Below, in pieces: positions 25,833 to 34,827 of a stretch of DNA of 40,226 bases (within the stretch, counting starts at the first letter, position 1; each line of letters opens with the position of its first letter). Source of the stretch: Clostridium sp. CCUG 7971 (GTDB lineage: Bacteria; Bacillota; Clostridia; Peptostreptococcales; Peptostreptococcaceae); contig NZ_JAFFPK010000059.1 in assembly GCF_017590215.1 (NCBI RefSeq), positions 1 to 40,226 on the forward strand, in the 5' to 3' direction. The position numbers and the translations under genes are program-made. The notes below the pieces were generated by a model, which was given only the letters and a program-made list of their open reading frames with translations, made no database searches and was not told where the DNA came from.

Positions 25833-26837
25833 ATCATTATCTTTTAATTTTTCTGAACCTCTAATTACAACACTTGGTTTTAATACTATATTTTGAGTAG
25901 TACAAGGTTCTTCATCCATTAATTTTTTATATAATACGTCAAAAGCCATTCTTCCCATTTCTGAAGTTGGCCTAGAAACAACACTTATATTTAATCCTAA
26001 GTATGTAAAGAAATCTAGATCATCAAATCCTAATAGTGATATATCTTGTCCTATTTTTATATTCATCTCATTTAATGCATTTATAGCACCTAATGTCATC
26101 ATATTATTACAGATAAATATTGCTGTTACATCTTTATTGTTTTTTATTATCTCTTTCGCTTTGTTATATCCTGATTCAACATGGTAATCACCTTCATGTA
26201 TATACTCTTCATTAATTTTTAATCCATTTATTTTATGAGCTTGTTTGTAGCCCTCTAGTCTAAGCCTTGCTGTTTCGTATTCTAGCGGGCCTGTTATTAC
26301 TGCTATTTCTTTATGTCCTGAGGTTATTAAAGTATCTACTCCATCAAATGAACCCTTTTGATTATCAATAAAAACTCCATCAAAATCACAAAATATCAAA
26401 TCTCTATCTAATAATATTACAGGTACACCTAAAGAGTTTAGTTTTTGAATATGTTGCTTAGTTGTTTCCCTATTTTTTATAGTCGTGGTAATTACTAACC
26501 CACAAATATTAAAATCACTTAACGCATCAATTATTTTCATTTCCTTTTCTATATTTTCACCGCTATCAAATGAAAATACATTATAATTTAATTTTTCTGC
26601 TTCTTCAGTTAATCCTTTAAGTACATCTGTAAAAAACATATTCGATAAGTCTGGAAATACTACTGCTATGTTTTTTTCCCTTTGATATGTTTTGTCTTGG
26701 TCTTTTATTTCTTGTATTGCATTTTTTATAAGTTCCCTTGTTTCTTGTTTTACATATCCTGATTTATTTAAATATCTAGAAACCGTAGCTATAGATACCC
26801 CTGATTTAGCCGCTATATCTTTTACTTTTATATTCAT
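25824..26837 (-). CDS. LacI-family transcriptional repressor
   Basis: 337 residues. The N-terminal HTH (VKDIAAKSGVSIATVSRYLN, about 4-23) and hinge are followed by a periplasmic-binding-protein-like sugar sensor (about 55-330) with segments such as VVFPDLSNMFF, ITGPLEYETARLR and LLGFDDLDFF. These resemble RbsR/CcpA-type regulators. The start is ATG at 26837 with GAGG about 9 nt upstream. It has its own promoter and terminator. The shared 15-bp operator in front of rbsK and the MIP gene is its probable target. The inducer is likely ribose or a related pentose. Confidence 0.9.
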   Translation of the reverse strand: MNIKVKDIAAKSGVSIATVSRYLNKSGYVKQETRELIKNAIQEIKDQDKTYQREKNIAVVFPDLSNMFFTDVLKGLTEEAEKLNYNVFSFDSGENIEKEMKIIDALSDFNICGLVITTTIKNRETTKQHIQKLNSLGVPVILLDRDLIFCDFDGVFIDNQKGSFDGVDTLITSGHKEIAVITGPLEYETARLRLEGYKQAHKINGLKINEEYIHEGDYHVESGYNKAKEIIKNNKDVTAIFICNNMMTLGAINALNEMNIKIGQDISLLGFDDLDFFTYLGLNISVVSRPTSEMGRMAFDVLYKKLMDEEPCTTQNIVLKPSVVIRGSEKLKDNDKK

Positions 26838-26919
26838 ATAAGTTTTCCTCAATTCCATAATTTAATACTTTGCTATATATTTATAATAATGTCTTAATAA
26901 TTCTTATTTTTATATTTGC

Positions 26920-26948
26920 ATAATATATTATAGTTATTATTAAGTCAA
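26920..26948 (-). promoter_or_regulatory. Promoter of the LacI regulator gene
   Basis: Minus-strand -35 TTGACT (26943-26948), 17-nt spacer, -10 TATTAT (26920-26925). The 15-bp operator is not present here, so no autoregulation is apparent. Confidence 0.65.
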
Positions 26949-26983
26949 TATACTATTTCATATTTTTCATCATATTACACTTA

Positions 26984-27955
26984 CTAATATAATCCTAAAG
27001 CTTCATCTTGTATATTTATAAAATCACTTAGTTCATCCAAAGATGTAGTTATAAATTCATCTACTAAATACTTTGGACTTATTATATCTATTACAGTCTT
27101 TATTTTTTTATTTGTAAATGGTTTATGCTCATCTATCTTTAAGATATGAAAAACTATATCATTAATTATTTCATTATAATCCATTTTTAAATTTTCATAT
27201 TTTGGAATTTGACTTTTAACATATTTTGAAGAAATTGACTTGCTTAGATGGATTCCTTTTATATATTTTTTTAACTCACCTAAATTATTTATAGTGTCTA
27301 ATAAATAATCTATTCCTTCTTCTTCTGTACTTATATTTAAATTTGTATTAAGTAAATGTCCTGTATCTAACATAAATCCTTTATTTTCGTATTGTATATT
27401 TTCAATAAAATATTTTGATAATTCTTTATCTACCATTCTAAGTCCTGGCCACCATAAGTTTTCAAAAAGTATTGTTACATCTGTATCTAAATCTTTAAAT
27501 ATTTCATTTACTAACTCAATAGTTGCATCAATTACATCTTTATCTGTATATGTAAAGTTGTAATTATAGCAATGTTTTAGCTTTACATTAGCTACATGAA
27601 AGACTACGTATTCAGCATTTAGACTTTCTGCTATTTTTATCTCCTCTTTATACTGATTTATTATTGCTTTTTTATCATTTCCACCAAAATTGTTTGTTAT
27701 GTTTTCTTCACTATCAAAGTCTTCTAATGTCCCTTTTTTATTTCCATTCCAAAAATCTAACCAAGTAGGAAAGTGCTTTAAATGTATTCCTTTTATTTTA
27801 TTTTTAGGTATTAGCTCTTCACTATATCCTAATGGTGCAAATAGTTCTATTGCATCTATATTATGATTTTTTAAGAATTTATTTATATTTTCATAGTTGT
27901 TGTTGTATCTTTCCATATCATAATTATATGTAGATAAGTTAATCATTTTTAACAT
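26984..27955 (-). CDS. TIM-barrel sugar isomerase/epimerase-like protein
   Basis: 323 residues of the xylose-isomerase-like/AP endonuclease 2 superfamily. Likely metal ligands are Glu in ILFENLWWPG (about 161) and Asp and His in MLDTGHLLN (about 197-200), with His in GIHLSK (about 236). AEYVVFHVANV (about 113-123) is the usual barrel strand. The start is ATG at 27955, with GGGGTG about 7 nt upstream. It is 146 nt upstream of the LacI gene on the same strand, and no other enzyme of an obvious pathway adjoins it. It may serve the pentose island or stand alone; substrate unknown. Confidence 0.75.
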   Translation of the reverse strand: MLKMINLSTYNYDMERYNNNYENINKFLKNHNIDAIELFAPLGYSEELIPKNKIKGIHLKHFPTWLDFWNGNKKGTLEDFDSEENITNNFGGNDKKAIINQYKEEIKIAESLNAEYVVFHVANVKLKHCYNYNFTYTDKDVIDATIELVNEIFKDLDTDVTILFENLWWPGLRMVDKELSKYFIENIQYENKGFMLDTGHLLNTNLNISTEEEGIDYLLDTINNLGELKKYIKGIHLSKSISSKYVKSQIPKYENLKMDYNEIINDIVFHILKIDEHKPFTNKKIKTVIDIISPKYLVDEFITTSLDELSDFINIQDEALGLY

Positions 27956-28101
27956 TTCATATCACCCCATAAACTTAATAATTAAATTGTCCTTTTATTT
28001 TAATTGTATTACTTATTTTACCATACTTAAAGATATTGTATAATTTATATAATAAATGATGGGTTGAGTGCTAAATACTTAAAGGGCTAGGTCGTATTAA
28101 T

Positions 28102-28124
28102 TATAAAAATAACCCTGGGTCTGT
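28102..28124. repeat. 23-bp direct repeat, left copy, at the edge of the CRISPR-Cas locus
   Basis: Identical over 23 bp to 40187-40209 (begins TATAAAAATAACCC, ends GGGTCTGT). This copy forms the tail half of the terminator at 28112-28140. The copies enclose about 12.1 kb containing the array and all cas genes. Confidence 0.9.
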
Positions 28125-28140
28125 TTTTAAGACCCAGGGT
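28112..28140 (-). terminator. Terminator downstream of the CRISPR array
   Basis: 10-bp GC-rich stem (28112-28121 with 28131-28140, CCCTGGGTC with GACCCAGGG), 9-nt loop. A T-rich tail follows on the minus strand. It probably ends the pre-crRNA transcript. Confidence 0.85.
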
Positions 28141-28229
28141 ATTTTATAAGTAATATTTTAATCTTGAACCTCAACAATTTCAAACTGGTACAAATCCCCT
28201 TCAAATTTTATGATAAGATTATATCTATA

Positions 28230-30431
28230 ATTTACATACCGCATAGTTAATATAAAACCTTTTTGAGATTCTATAAGTATTTTTTCAAGTTCTTTCTTTA
28301 CATACCACATAGTTAATATAAAACGTGATGCAGGAATATTAATAGCATCTACTATAGCCGTCTTTACATACCACATAGTTAATATAAAACTAAAATTGAC
28401 TATGAAGAAAATATGTCAATGATAAAACTTTACATACCACATAGTTAATATAAAACTTGAACCAACATGTATATAACTAAAACCATTGTTAGACTTTACA
28501 TACCACATAGTTAATATAAAACTAGTTCTAAATTATCTCCCTTATGTACTACTACATCCTTTACATACCACATAGTTAATATAAAACGGTTTTAAGAGGA
28601 GGAATATATAAATGAAAAATACACTCTTTACATACCACATAGTTAATATAAAACCGTTCCTAAAAGTATACCTATATTACCTACTGATAGTCTTTACATA
28701 CCACATAGTTAATATAAAACTAGTTTCGAGATTGTATTTTTCAATTGCCATTTTATTCTTTACATACCACATAGTTAATATAAAACCTGTTCAATTGTTT
28801 ATTAATGATATTATACAAGCTAACTTTACATACCACATAGTTAATATAAAACCAACAATCTTTGAATGTTCCATCTGTATACGTATCTCTTTACATACCA
28901 CATAGTTAATATAAAACTTTCTTACAGTACACACAAAGAACTTTTCCATTTTCCTTTACATACCACATAGTTAATATAAAACTTTACCCGGTTCGGGACT
29001 ATTACTTGTACCAACATTCTTTACATACCACATAGTTAATATAAAACTTGACAATTCTGTTTCTTTTGTCGTACCGATAAGCCACTTTACATACCACATA
29101 GTTAATATAAAACGAACATCCAGAGTTCGTTGCACAGATGAAAGAACAAACTTTACATACCACATAGTTAATATAAAACAACCTAACATCTTAAAAGATG
29201 AAGTAGGTGATATGTCTTTACATACCACATAGTTAATATAAAACGAAAGAGGTATCGCATCACATACTGCTAAAATTCTCACTTTACATACCACATAGTT
29301 AATATAAAACCTAAATCTAATTTACTAAAATCAAGAGAAGGAACATCAGCTTTACATACCACATAGTTAATATAAAACTGGAAACTAGCAAAAGAAAAGT
29401 AAGCATTACTAAAGTTGCTTTACATACCACATAGTTAATATAAAACACAGTATTCATTTATACGTAGACGTCCGTATCCTTGCTTTACATACCACATAGT
29501 TAATATAAAACTCATCAGTTGCTAGTACTTACAAGGGTTCTTTTAAAGCTTTACATACCACATAGTTAATATAAAACAAGTTAGATGCATTAAAAAATGT
29601 ACAGGTTGAAGTCGACTTTACATACCACATAGTTAATATAAAACTAATCCATTCAAGTCTATTTTTATCATTCCACTGCCTCTTTACATACCACATAGTT
29701 AATATAAAACCCTCGTATATTAGTTCAAGTTAGAAGTGCTTACTTGCTTTACATACCACATAGTTAATATAAAACATCTTTGTAAAGATAAGTTTTGTAA
29801 TAATTGCAAAACTTTACATACCACATAGTTAATATAAAACCTCTTAGAAGAAATATTATAAATGGTAAATTTCAAGACTTTACATACCACATAGTTAATA
29901 TAAAACTGTAATATGTAAAGATATTTTAATAAATATAAAAAATCTTTACATACCACATAGTTAATATAAAACATTGGAAGTTTATCAATATAAGGAGCCT
30001 ATACAAAGCTTTACATACCACATAGTTAATATAAAACTTTTGTAATTCCTGCTGAAGTTGCTACTTTTTTAATCTTTACATACCACATAGTTAATATAAA
30101 ACTATTATATGAAATATAAATTTTAGGAGGTATTTTTTACTTTACATACCACATAGTTAATATAAAACAGTTTTGGAATTTACAAGAGGACGCAAGTAAA
30201 ATCCCCTTTACATACCACATAGTTAATATAAAACTTAATTCATAAGTCATAGAAATAGTTTTACCATGACCCTTTACATACCACATAGTTAATATAAAAC
30301 CTGTTGCTGTTGGTGCGGGTGTTATTTTAACTGATGACTTTACATACCACATAGTTAATATAAAACTATTACAGGTGCCGAACAAAGAAGTAAAAAAGAT
30401 GGCTTTACATACCACATAGTTAATATAAAAC
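28230..30431 (-). CRISPR. Type I-B CRISPR array, 34 repeats and 33 spacers
   Basis: The repeat is 29 bp (plus strand begins CTTTACATACCACATAG and ends TATAAAAC). It first occurs at 30403-30431 in transcription order and last at 28230-28258. Spacers are 36-39 bp, mostly 36-37. The 33 upstream repeats read as identical; the last, at 28230, differs at two positions (A for C at its edge, G for A inside). A degenerate distal repeat, a leader at the other end and the direction of the cas genes all indicate minus-strand transcription, giving crRNAs with the repeat tail ATGTAAAG as 5-prime handle. Repeat and orientation match the Clostridioides type I-B form as I recall it. Six-frame translations of this stretch with repeated YVVC or ILTMWYVK segments are artefacts of the repeat. 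The 70 nt between terminator and array (28141-28229) may hold a gene remnant, described in the findings. Confidence 0.98.
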
Positions 30432-30613
30432 CCTATTTTTGTTAGACTTAAACATATTGAAATAGCTTTATTTTACGGTTCATATTTGAATAAAATTTAT
30501 ATTTTTTGCAGTGAAGTTCAAGTGCTGCATATCCTAACTTAATTTATATCACTCTAACCTTAGCTATTTCAAGTGTTATAATATAGTTTATCATAATTTA
30601 CGTACACTGCAAA
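30432..30613 (-). promoter_or_regulatory. CRISPR leader
   Basis: 182 nt of AT-rich non-coding DNA between the cas2 stop and the first repeat. It holds the 11-bp inverted repeat TTGAAATAGCT (30457-30467) with AGCTATTTCAA (30562-30572), and the 9-bp pair TTTGCAGTG (30505-30513) with CACTGCAAA (30605-30613). The leader should contain the array promoter and the signals that direct new spacers to the first repeat. A TATAAT-like box (TATATTATAA on the minus strand, near 30580) is a candidate -10. Confidence 0.8.
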
Positions 30614-30880
30614 TTATAAAAACATTTCTTCAAAATTTTTGTGTATTCCATAAGATTTCTTACTAATATTATTAGGATTTTTAACCTCATACACATATAT
30701 AGAATCCTGACTCTTATTTATAACCTTACCTATTTCACACATACATTTTTGCAACTTGCTCTCTGTAATCTCTCCCTCAAAAACAGAGTTCTGAGTCCAA
30801 GTCAAATATTTCTTAAGTATCTTTCTAGTCCTATTTAAAGGCTTCCCTTCTACAATATCATAAGTAATTATAACAAACAT
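30614..30880 (-). CDS. cas2: CRISPR-associated protein Cas2
   Basis: 88-residue ferredoxin-fold protein that bridges two Cas1 dimers during spacer integration. The conserved Asp8 is in ITYDIV, and NSVFEGEIT (about 31-39) is typical. It starts 1 nt after cas1 and is the last protein gene before the leader and array. Confidence 0.95.
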   Translation of the reverse strand: MFVIITYDIVEGKPLNRTRKILKKYLTWTQNSVFEGEITESKLQKCMCEIGKVINKSQDSIYVYEVKNPNNISKKSYGIHKNFEEMFL

Positions 30881-30881
30881 A

Positions 30882-31862
30882 CTACCACCACGCCTTCAAA
30901 ACTTTATACTTTTCATCTTTAATAAAATGTTTTATCATCTTATAGCACTCTAACCTAATAAAAGTTCTATACGATACTTTTCTATTTAAATGCCTATGTT
31001 TTATAGTAGTTTGCATCTTACCTTCAAAATCTTGTAAGAATTTTTTCTTACCACTTTCACTTAAATAACAAATATCCTCTTCATAAATAAAATCCTTTTT
31101 AGTTAATCTTTTATTATTAACCAAGCTAAATATAATAGGGTCAATAATTAAAGGTTTAAATATCTCAGCTATATCTAAACTAAGTGAAAATCTTTTAGTT
31201 GATGGTTCATGTAAAAAACTAATTGTTGGATCTAATTGTGTTTTATATATCTCACTTAACACATTAGTGTACATAATACTATTTCCAAAAGACATAAGAG
31301 CATTTATTGGATCTTTTGGTGGTCTTTTTTCTCTTTTTTCAAACTCAAATCCATGCTTTAAAATTTGATTAAAAGATTTATAATATGTTTTTCTAATTCT
31401 ACCTTCTCTTCCCATAAGATCAGGAATATCTCTAGATTCTCCTAAGTTATCAACTTCCCTTTTTATAGTTTCTATAAGATTTTCATCAACTTTATAATAC
31501 CTCATATTTCTAAGTATATGATGAGCTGAGCTTTGAATAAATGATTTAGCTAAATACATTCTTTCATCTTCATCTAAATAACAAGCTGATTGACATACTA
31601 AGCTAAATCCAGATACATTTTTCTTTCTTGGATAATATGTTCCACTATAATATCCATAATAATTGTAAAAATGCAGCATTACTCCGTATTTGATTATATA
31701 GTTTATTAGCTTAGTATTTAGATCCACTTCTCCATATATATGGATATCATCTACTTGTTCTATTGGTAGTGCCTTTTTATCTCCATCTAAATCGTAGTAG
31801 TATATAGTATTATCTTTTCTTTTTATACTTCCATTACTTATTATGTAATAATCTTTATTCAT
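30882..31862 (-). CDS. cas1: CRISPR-associated endonuclease Cas1, type I-B
   Basis: 326-residue integrase. The N-terminal beta domain (about 1-80) is followed by the helical catalytic domain with Glu153 (GREGRIRK), His218 (FLHEP) and Asp230/Glu233 (SLDIAEIFKP) as metal ligands. It inserts protospacer fragments at the leader end. Its ATG overlaps the cas4 stop (TAATG), so cas4-cas1-cas2 are translationally coupled as an adaptation module. Confidence 0.97.
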   Translation of the reverse strand: MNKDYYIISNGSIKRKDNTIYYYDLDGDKKALPIEQVDDIHIYGEVDLNTKLINYIIKYGVMLHFYNYYGYYSGTYYPRKKNVSGFSLVCQSACYLDEDERMYLAKSFIQSSAHHILRNMRYYKVDENLIETIKREVDNLGESRDIPDLMGREGRIRKTYYKSFNQILKHGFEFEKREKRPPKDPINALMSFGNSIMYTNVLSEIYKTQLDPTISFLHEPSTKRFSLSLDIAEIFKPLIIDPIIFSLVNNKRLTKKDFIYEEDICYLSESGKKKFLQDFEGKMQTTIKHRHLNRKVSYRTFIRLECYKMIKHFIKDEKYKVLKAWW

Positions 31863-32383
31863 TATATATCCTCCTTAACAAAGCAAAATTCAAAGTATGC
31901 ACATTTTGTGCAGTATGGTAATTTTTCTAACTTAGGAGGATATTTATTTTTACATAAGATATTTATATTTATTAGTGTATTTTCTATTTTCTTTTCTATT
32001 TCTTGTGTTAGTATTAATTCATCTTGTTTCTTTTCTTTCACATAATTTATAAGTCCCTTTTTCTCTATACCTAATACTTTTTTTAAGTAATATAGGTAAT
32101 AATATAATTGCATTTCATCAGCTTCTTGCATCTTAGAACTTATCTTAACTTCTCTTACATGATCTCCTTTTATAATATCTAATTTTAATATATCATCTAT
32201 TAGCACTTCTTTATTTTTCATTCTTGTGTAGGAATTTTCATGAAGTATTTTCCCAGACTCTACTCTATTACTATTTTGCTCCATCGTTATTCCTTTTGAA
32301 AATAACCATAGTTTTCTTTTACATATGTAATAATAGTTTATTTTTACTCCTTGTACCTTTAAATCATCTAAATCTATGGACAT
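31862..32383 (-). CDS. cas4: CRISPR-associated exonuclease Cas4
   Basis: 173-residue RecB-like nuclease with a 4Fe-4S cluster: Cys21 (YYICKRKLW) and Cys158, Cys161, Cys167 (CTKCAYFEFC). Nuclease residues lie in GKILHE (about 48), in VREVKISSK (about 96-104) and in the following Gln-Tyr motif. Cas4 trims and orients prespacers so that they carry a correct PAM. The 104-nt gap separating it from cas3 is the only substantial gap in the cas operon and holds a CRISPR-repeat-like element. Confidence 0.94.
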   Translation of the reverse strand: MSIDLDDLKVQGVKINYYYICKRKLWLFSKGITMEQNSNRVESGKILHENSYTRMKNKEVLIDDILKLDIIKGDHVREVKISSKMQEADEMQLYYYLYYLKKVLGIEKKGLINYVKEKKQDELILTQEIEKKIENTLININILCKNKYPPKLEKLPYCTKCAYFEFCFVKEDI

Positions 32384-32414
32384 TATTTCACCTTCTCTTT
32401 AGTAAAATTATTAG

Positions 32415-32435
32415 CCACATAGTTAATATAAAAAC
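32415..32435 (-). repeat. Stand-alone CRISPR-repeat-like element between cas3 and cas4
   Basis: The plus strand CCACATAGTTAATATAAAA plus an extra A and then C matches the CRISPR repeat over 20 of 21 positions (one inserted A), in the same orientation as the array. The part corresponding to the 5-prime handle (TTTACATA) is missing. The rest of the 104-nt gap (32384-32487) has no ORF and no second full repeat. It may be part of a crRNA-like regulatory RNA or a relic of a lost array. Confidence 0.85.
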
Positions 32436-32487
32436 TTGCTTAGCTCGTATCACCAACAACTTTGTACGTCGCTCAAAAATTTATTAC

Positions 32488-34806
32488 TTATATAAATTGA
32501 GATAATTCTTCTCCTATAAGTACACCTTTTCCTTTTAAGTCATCATAAGTCATATCATATTTATATTCTAATATCTTTAAATCTTCTAATCCTTTTACGT
32601 CTATATCATTAATAAGCCTCTTATCTCTAACTTTATATGCTGATACACTTACAGTTTTCTTGGTTATTTGTTGCCTTATGCTTCTTCTTTTATCTTTCAA
32701 TTCATTTATTAATTTTTTATCTTTGTTATTATATGCTGTACTTAGTTCTTCACCTAACGCTTTATAATCTTCAATCAAAGTATCATCTATCTTATCATAT
32801 ATTTCTCTTGGTATAGCTGTATATGCGTCAATATCTCTTAATATCTTTTGGGCATCACTTGACTTTATACTATATGGTAGCATAGTATCTAATATATCAA
32901 GGGCAGCTTTAAACTTTTTATAAAATTCTGTATTTTTTAGATTTTCTTTAGAATAAAGTATTTCCACCATTTTTACTTTGTCATCTTCTTTTATTTTTAA
33001 AGACTCGTTACTATTTATATATTCTTTTAATAAATCTACACCTTTTTTCACTATTTCTTCATCATATATAGTTCCTATACCTTGAGCTTCTTTAGTGTAT
33101 ATAAATATATTCGGATTATCTATACTTTTCTTACCTGCTCTATTACATCTTCCAAATCTTTGGAATAAGCTGTCTAGTGTTGATATTTCCGTATGTAATA
33201 TATCAAAATCTATATCTAGTGATGCTTCTACTAATTGAGTAGTAATCCATATTCCACTTTTATCACTACCTGCAAAGTCTTTTATAGCTTTTTCAAGCTT
33301 ACTTCTATCTTCTTGTATATACATAGAGTGTAATAAATTCAAGTCTATATCTAAGTTATTATCTTCTATTATTTTTTCTATTTGTGAATATTTTTCAATT
33401 GCACTTTTAACTGTGTTTACTATTATTAAAACTTTTTTATTTAAACCAGATTTAGCTATCTCTTCTATGTTTTCATTTATTGATTCGTCTTTAACTACTA
33501 TATTATGTCTTATTTTTTCAGTGTTAAAAGTTGCTATAACTAAATCATCACCATCAAATAACCCTCTTTCTTTCATTTCATCAATATATATAGTTGGCAT
33601 AGTTGCTGTCATTATCATAAACTTACCACCTATTTTATGAATCATTTCAAGTCCTTTTATAAGTACTGCTGCTATTTCTGGAGAGTATGCTTGTATTTCA
33701 TCTATTACAACTTTTGAATATGCTAATGTTGCATAAGTTTTTTCATAGCCTCTATACATAAATGGAAATTTGAATATTTGATCTATTGTAGAGAAAGTTA
33801 ATTTTTTAGACATAAGTTTAGAAAGATCTGTTATTTGCTTTGAATCTTCATAACTATTTTCTTCTAAATAATCTATACTTGTTGAATGCATTAGTCCTGC
33901 ATATTTATACTCATCACCATTACTATCTTTTATATCAGCTACTCTATCAAATAACGCATTTATACTTACTCTAAGTGGTAGTGTAAAAAATGCTTTATCT
34001 TCATTTATCCAAATAAGTGCAGTTTCTGTTTTACCCATACCTGTTGATGCAATAAGTAATACATTTTTATCAATATTTTCTTTGGCAAACTTTTGGACAG
34101 GTTTTAATCCATCTTTAAATTTATTTACTAAGAATTCTTCAGTATATTTTCCAACATGTTTATCAGTGTTTACTTCTATTAATTCATGTCCCGATGCGCT
34201 ATGATCTAGTTTATGAAGTAATCCTTTTAGCATTATGTATAAGTTGTAATATGGATGTTTTCTAGTTATCCTTTTTTCTACACTTTGCAAATATGCATTG
34301 TTTAATTTTTTAGTTTTTATGAAGTATCTAACTTTAAAATTATTTTGTATTTCTTCAACTTTATTAATTAAATCTTCATCTAATACCTTTTGTACAAGTT
34401 GTTTAAATTCTTCATCTATTATTTTATCTCTTTCATGATGATATACAATTGCTTGATTTAAGACTTCCTTTAATTCTTTATCTTTAATTCCTAGATCTTT
34501 ATATTTTATAAATGCAGGAGAAATGTAATTATGATTTACATTATTTTCTAGGTGTGTAATCACTTCAGGCTCATTAATTTCTATCTCCATATTATCTATT
34601 ATTAGTTTTTGAAATGGTGAAAAAGCCTTTCCTACGTCATGAAATTCTACTATTATATCTAGTAGTTTCCAAAACTCTTCTTTATTTATAAAGCTTAGAC
34701 TATTTATCTTTTCTCCATAAAATTTATTAAGTATATGAAGTTGTTTTATGAGTTCATCAGTATGTTCTCTTAATGTTTCTACTGGATTAGACTTTGCGTA
34801 AATCAT
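32488..34806 (-). CDS. cas3: CRISPR-associated nuclease-helicase Cas3
   Basis: About 772 residues. The N-terminal HD nuclease has His15, His56-Asp57 (EFHDVGKAF) and a His pair at 122-123 (YHHERD). The SF2 helicase has Walker A ASTGMGKT (251-258), the DEIQ box (368-371), MTATMP (motif III) and QRFGRCNRAG (motif VI). It is recruited by Cascade to cut and unwind target DNA. I chose ATG at 34806, with GGGAGG just upstream; the open frame begins with a GTG at 34818. Full length with no lost motif, so interference should be functional. Confidence 0.96.
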   Translation of the reverse strand: MIYAKSNPVETLREHTDELIKQLHILNKFYGEKINSLSFINKEEFWKLLDIIVEFHDVGKAFSPFQKLIIDNMEIEINEPEVITHLENNVNHNYISPAFIKYKDLGIKDKELKEVLNQAIVYHHERDKIIDEEFKQLVQKVLDEDLINKVEEIQNNFKVRYFIKTKKLNNAYLQSVEKRITRKHPYYNLYIMLKGLLHKLDHSASGHELIEVNTDKHVGKYTEEFLVNKFKDGLKPVQKFAKENIDKNVLLIASTGMGKTETALIWINEDKAFFTLPLRVSINALFDRVADIKDSNGDEYKYAGLMHSTSIDYLEENSYEDSKQITDLSKLMSKKLTFSTIDQIFKFPFMYRGYEKTYATLAYSKVVIDEIQAYSPEIAAVLIKGLEMIHKIGGKFMIMTATMPTIYIDEMKERGLFDGDDLVIATFNTEKIRHNIVVKDESINENIEEIAKSGLNKKVLIIVNTVKSAIEKYSQIEKIIEDNNLDIDLNLLHSMYIQEDRSKLEKAIKDFAGSDKSGIWITTQLVEASLDIDFDILHTEISTLDSLFQRFGRCNRAGKKSIDNPNIFIYTKEAQGIGTIYDEEIVKKGVDLLKEYINSNESLKIKEDDKVKMVEILYSKENLKNTEFYKKFKAALDILDTMLPYSIKSSDAQKILRDIDAYTAIPREIYDKIDDTLIEDYKALGEELSTAYNNKDKKLINELKDKRRSIRQQITKKTVSVSAYKVRDKRLINDIDVKGLEDLKILEYKYDMTYDDLKGKGVLIGEELSQFI

Positions 34807-34827
34807 ATTACCTCCCACATTTTATAT

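Noticed and set aside
28158-30415. Several ORFs of 72-107 codons inside the array (repeating YVVC, ILTMWYVK or FTYHIVNIK segments)
   Set aside because: They are translations of the CRISPR repeat read through spacers, with no ribosome binding site.
30599-30606. 7-nt identity (ACGTACA) between the candidate guide in the cas3-cas4 gap and the leader
   Set aside because: ACGTAC is a palindrome and the match is too short to support targeting.
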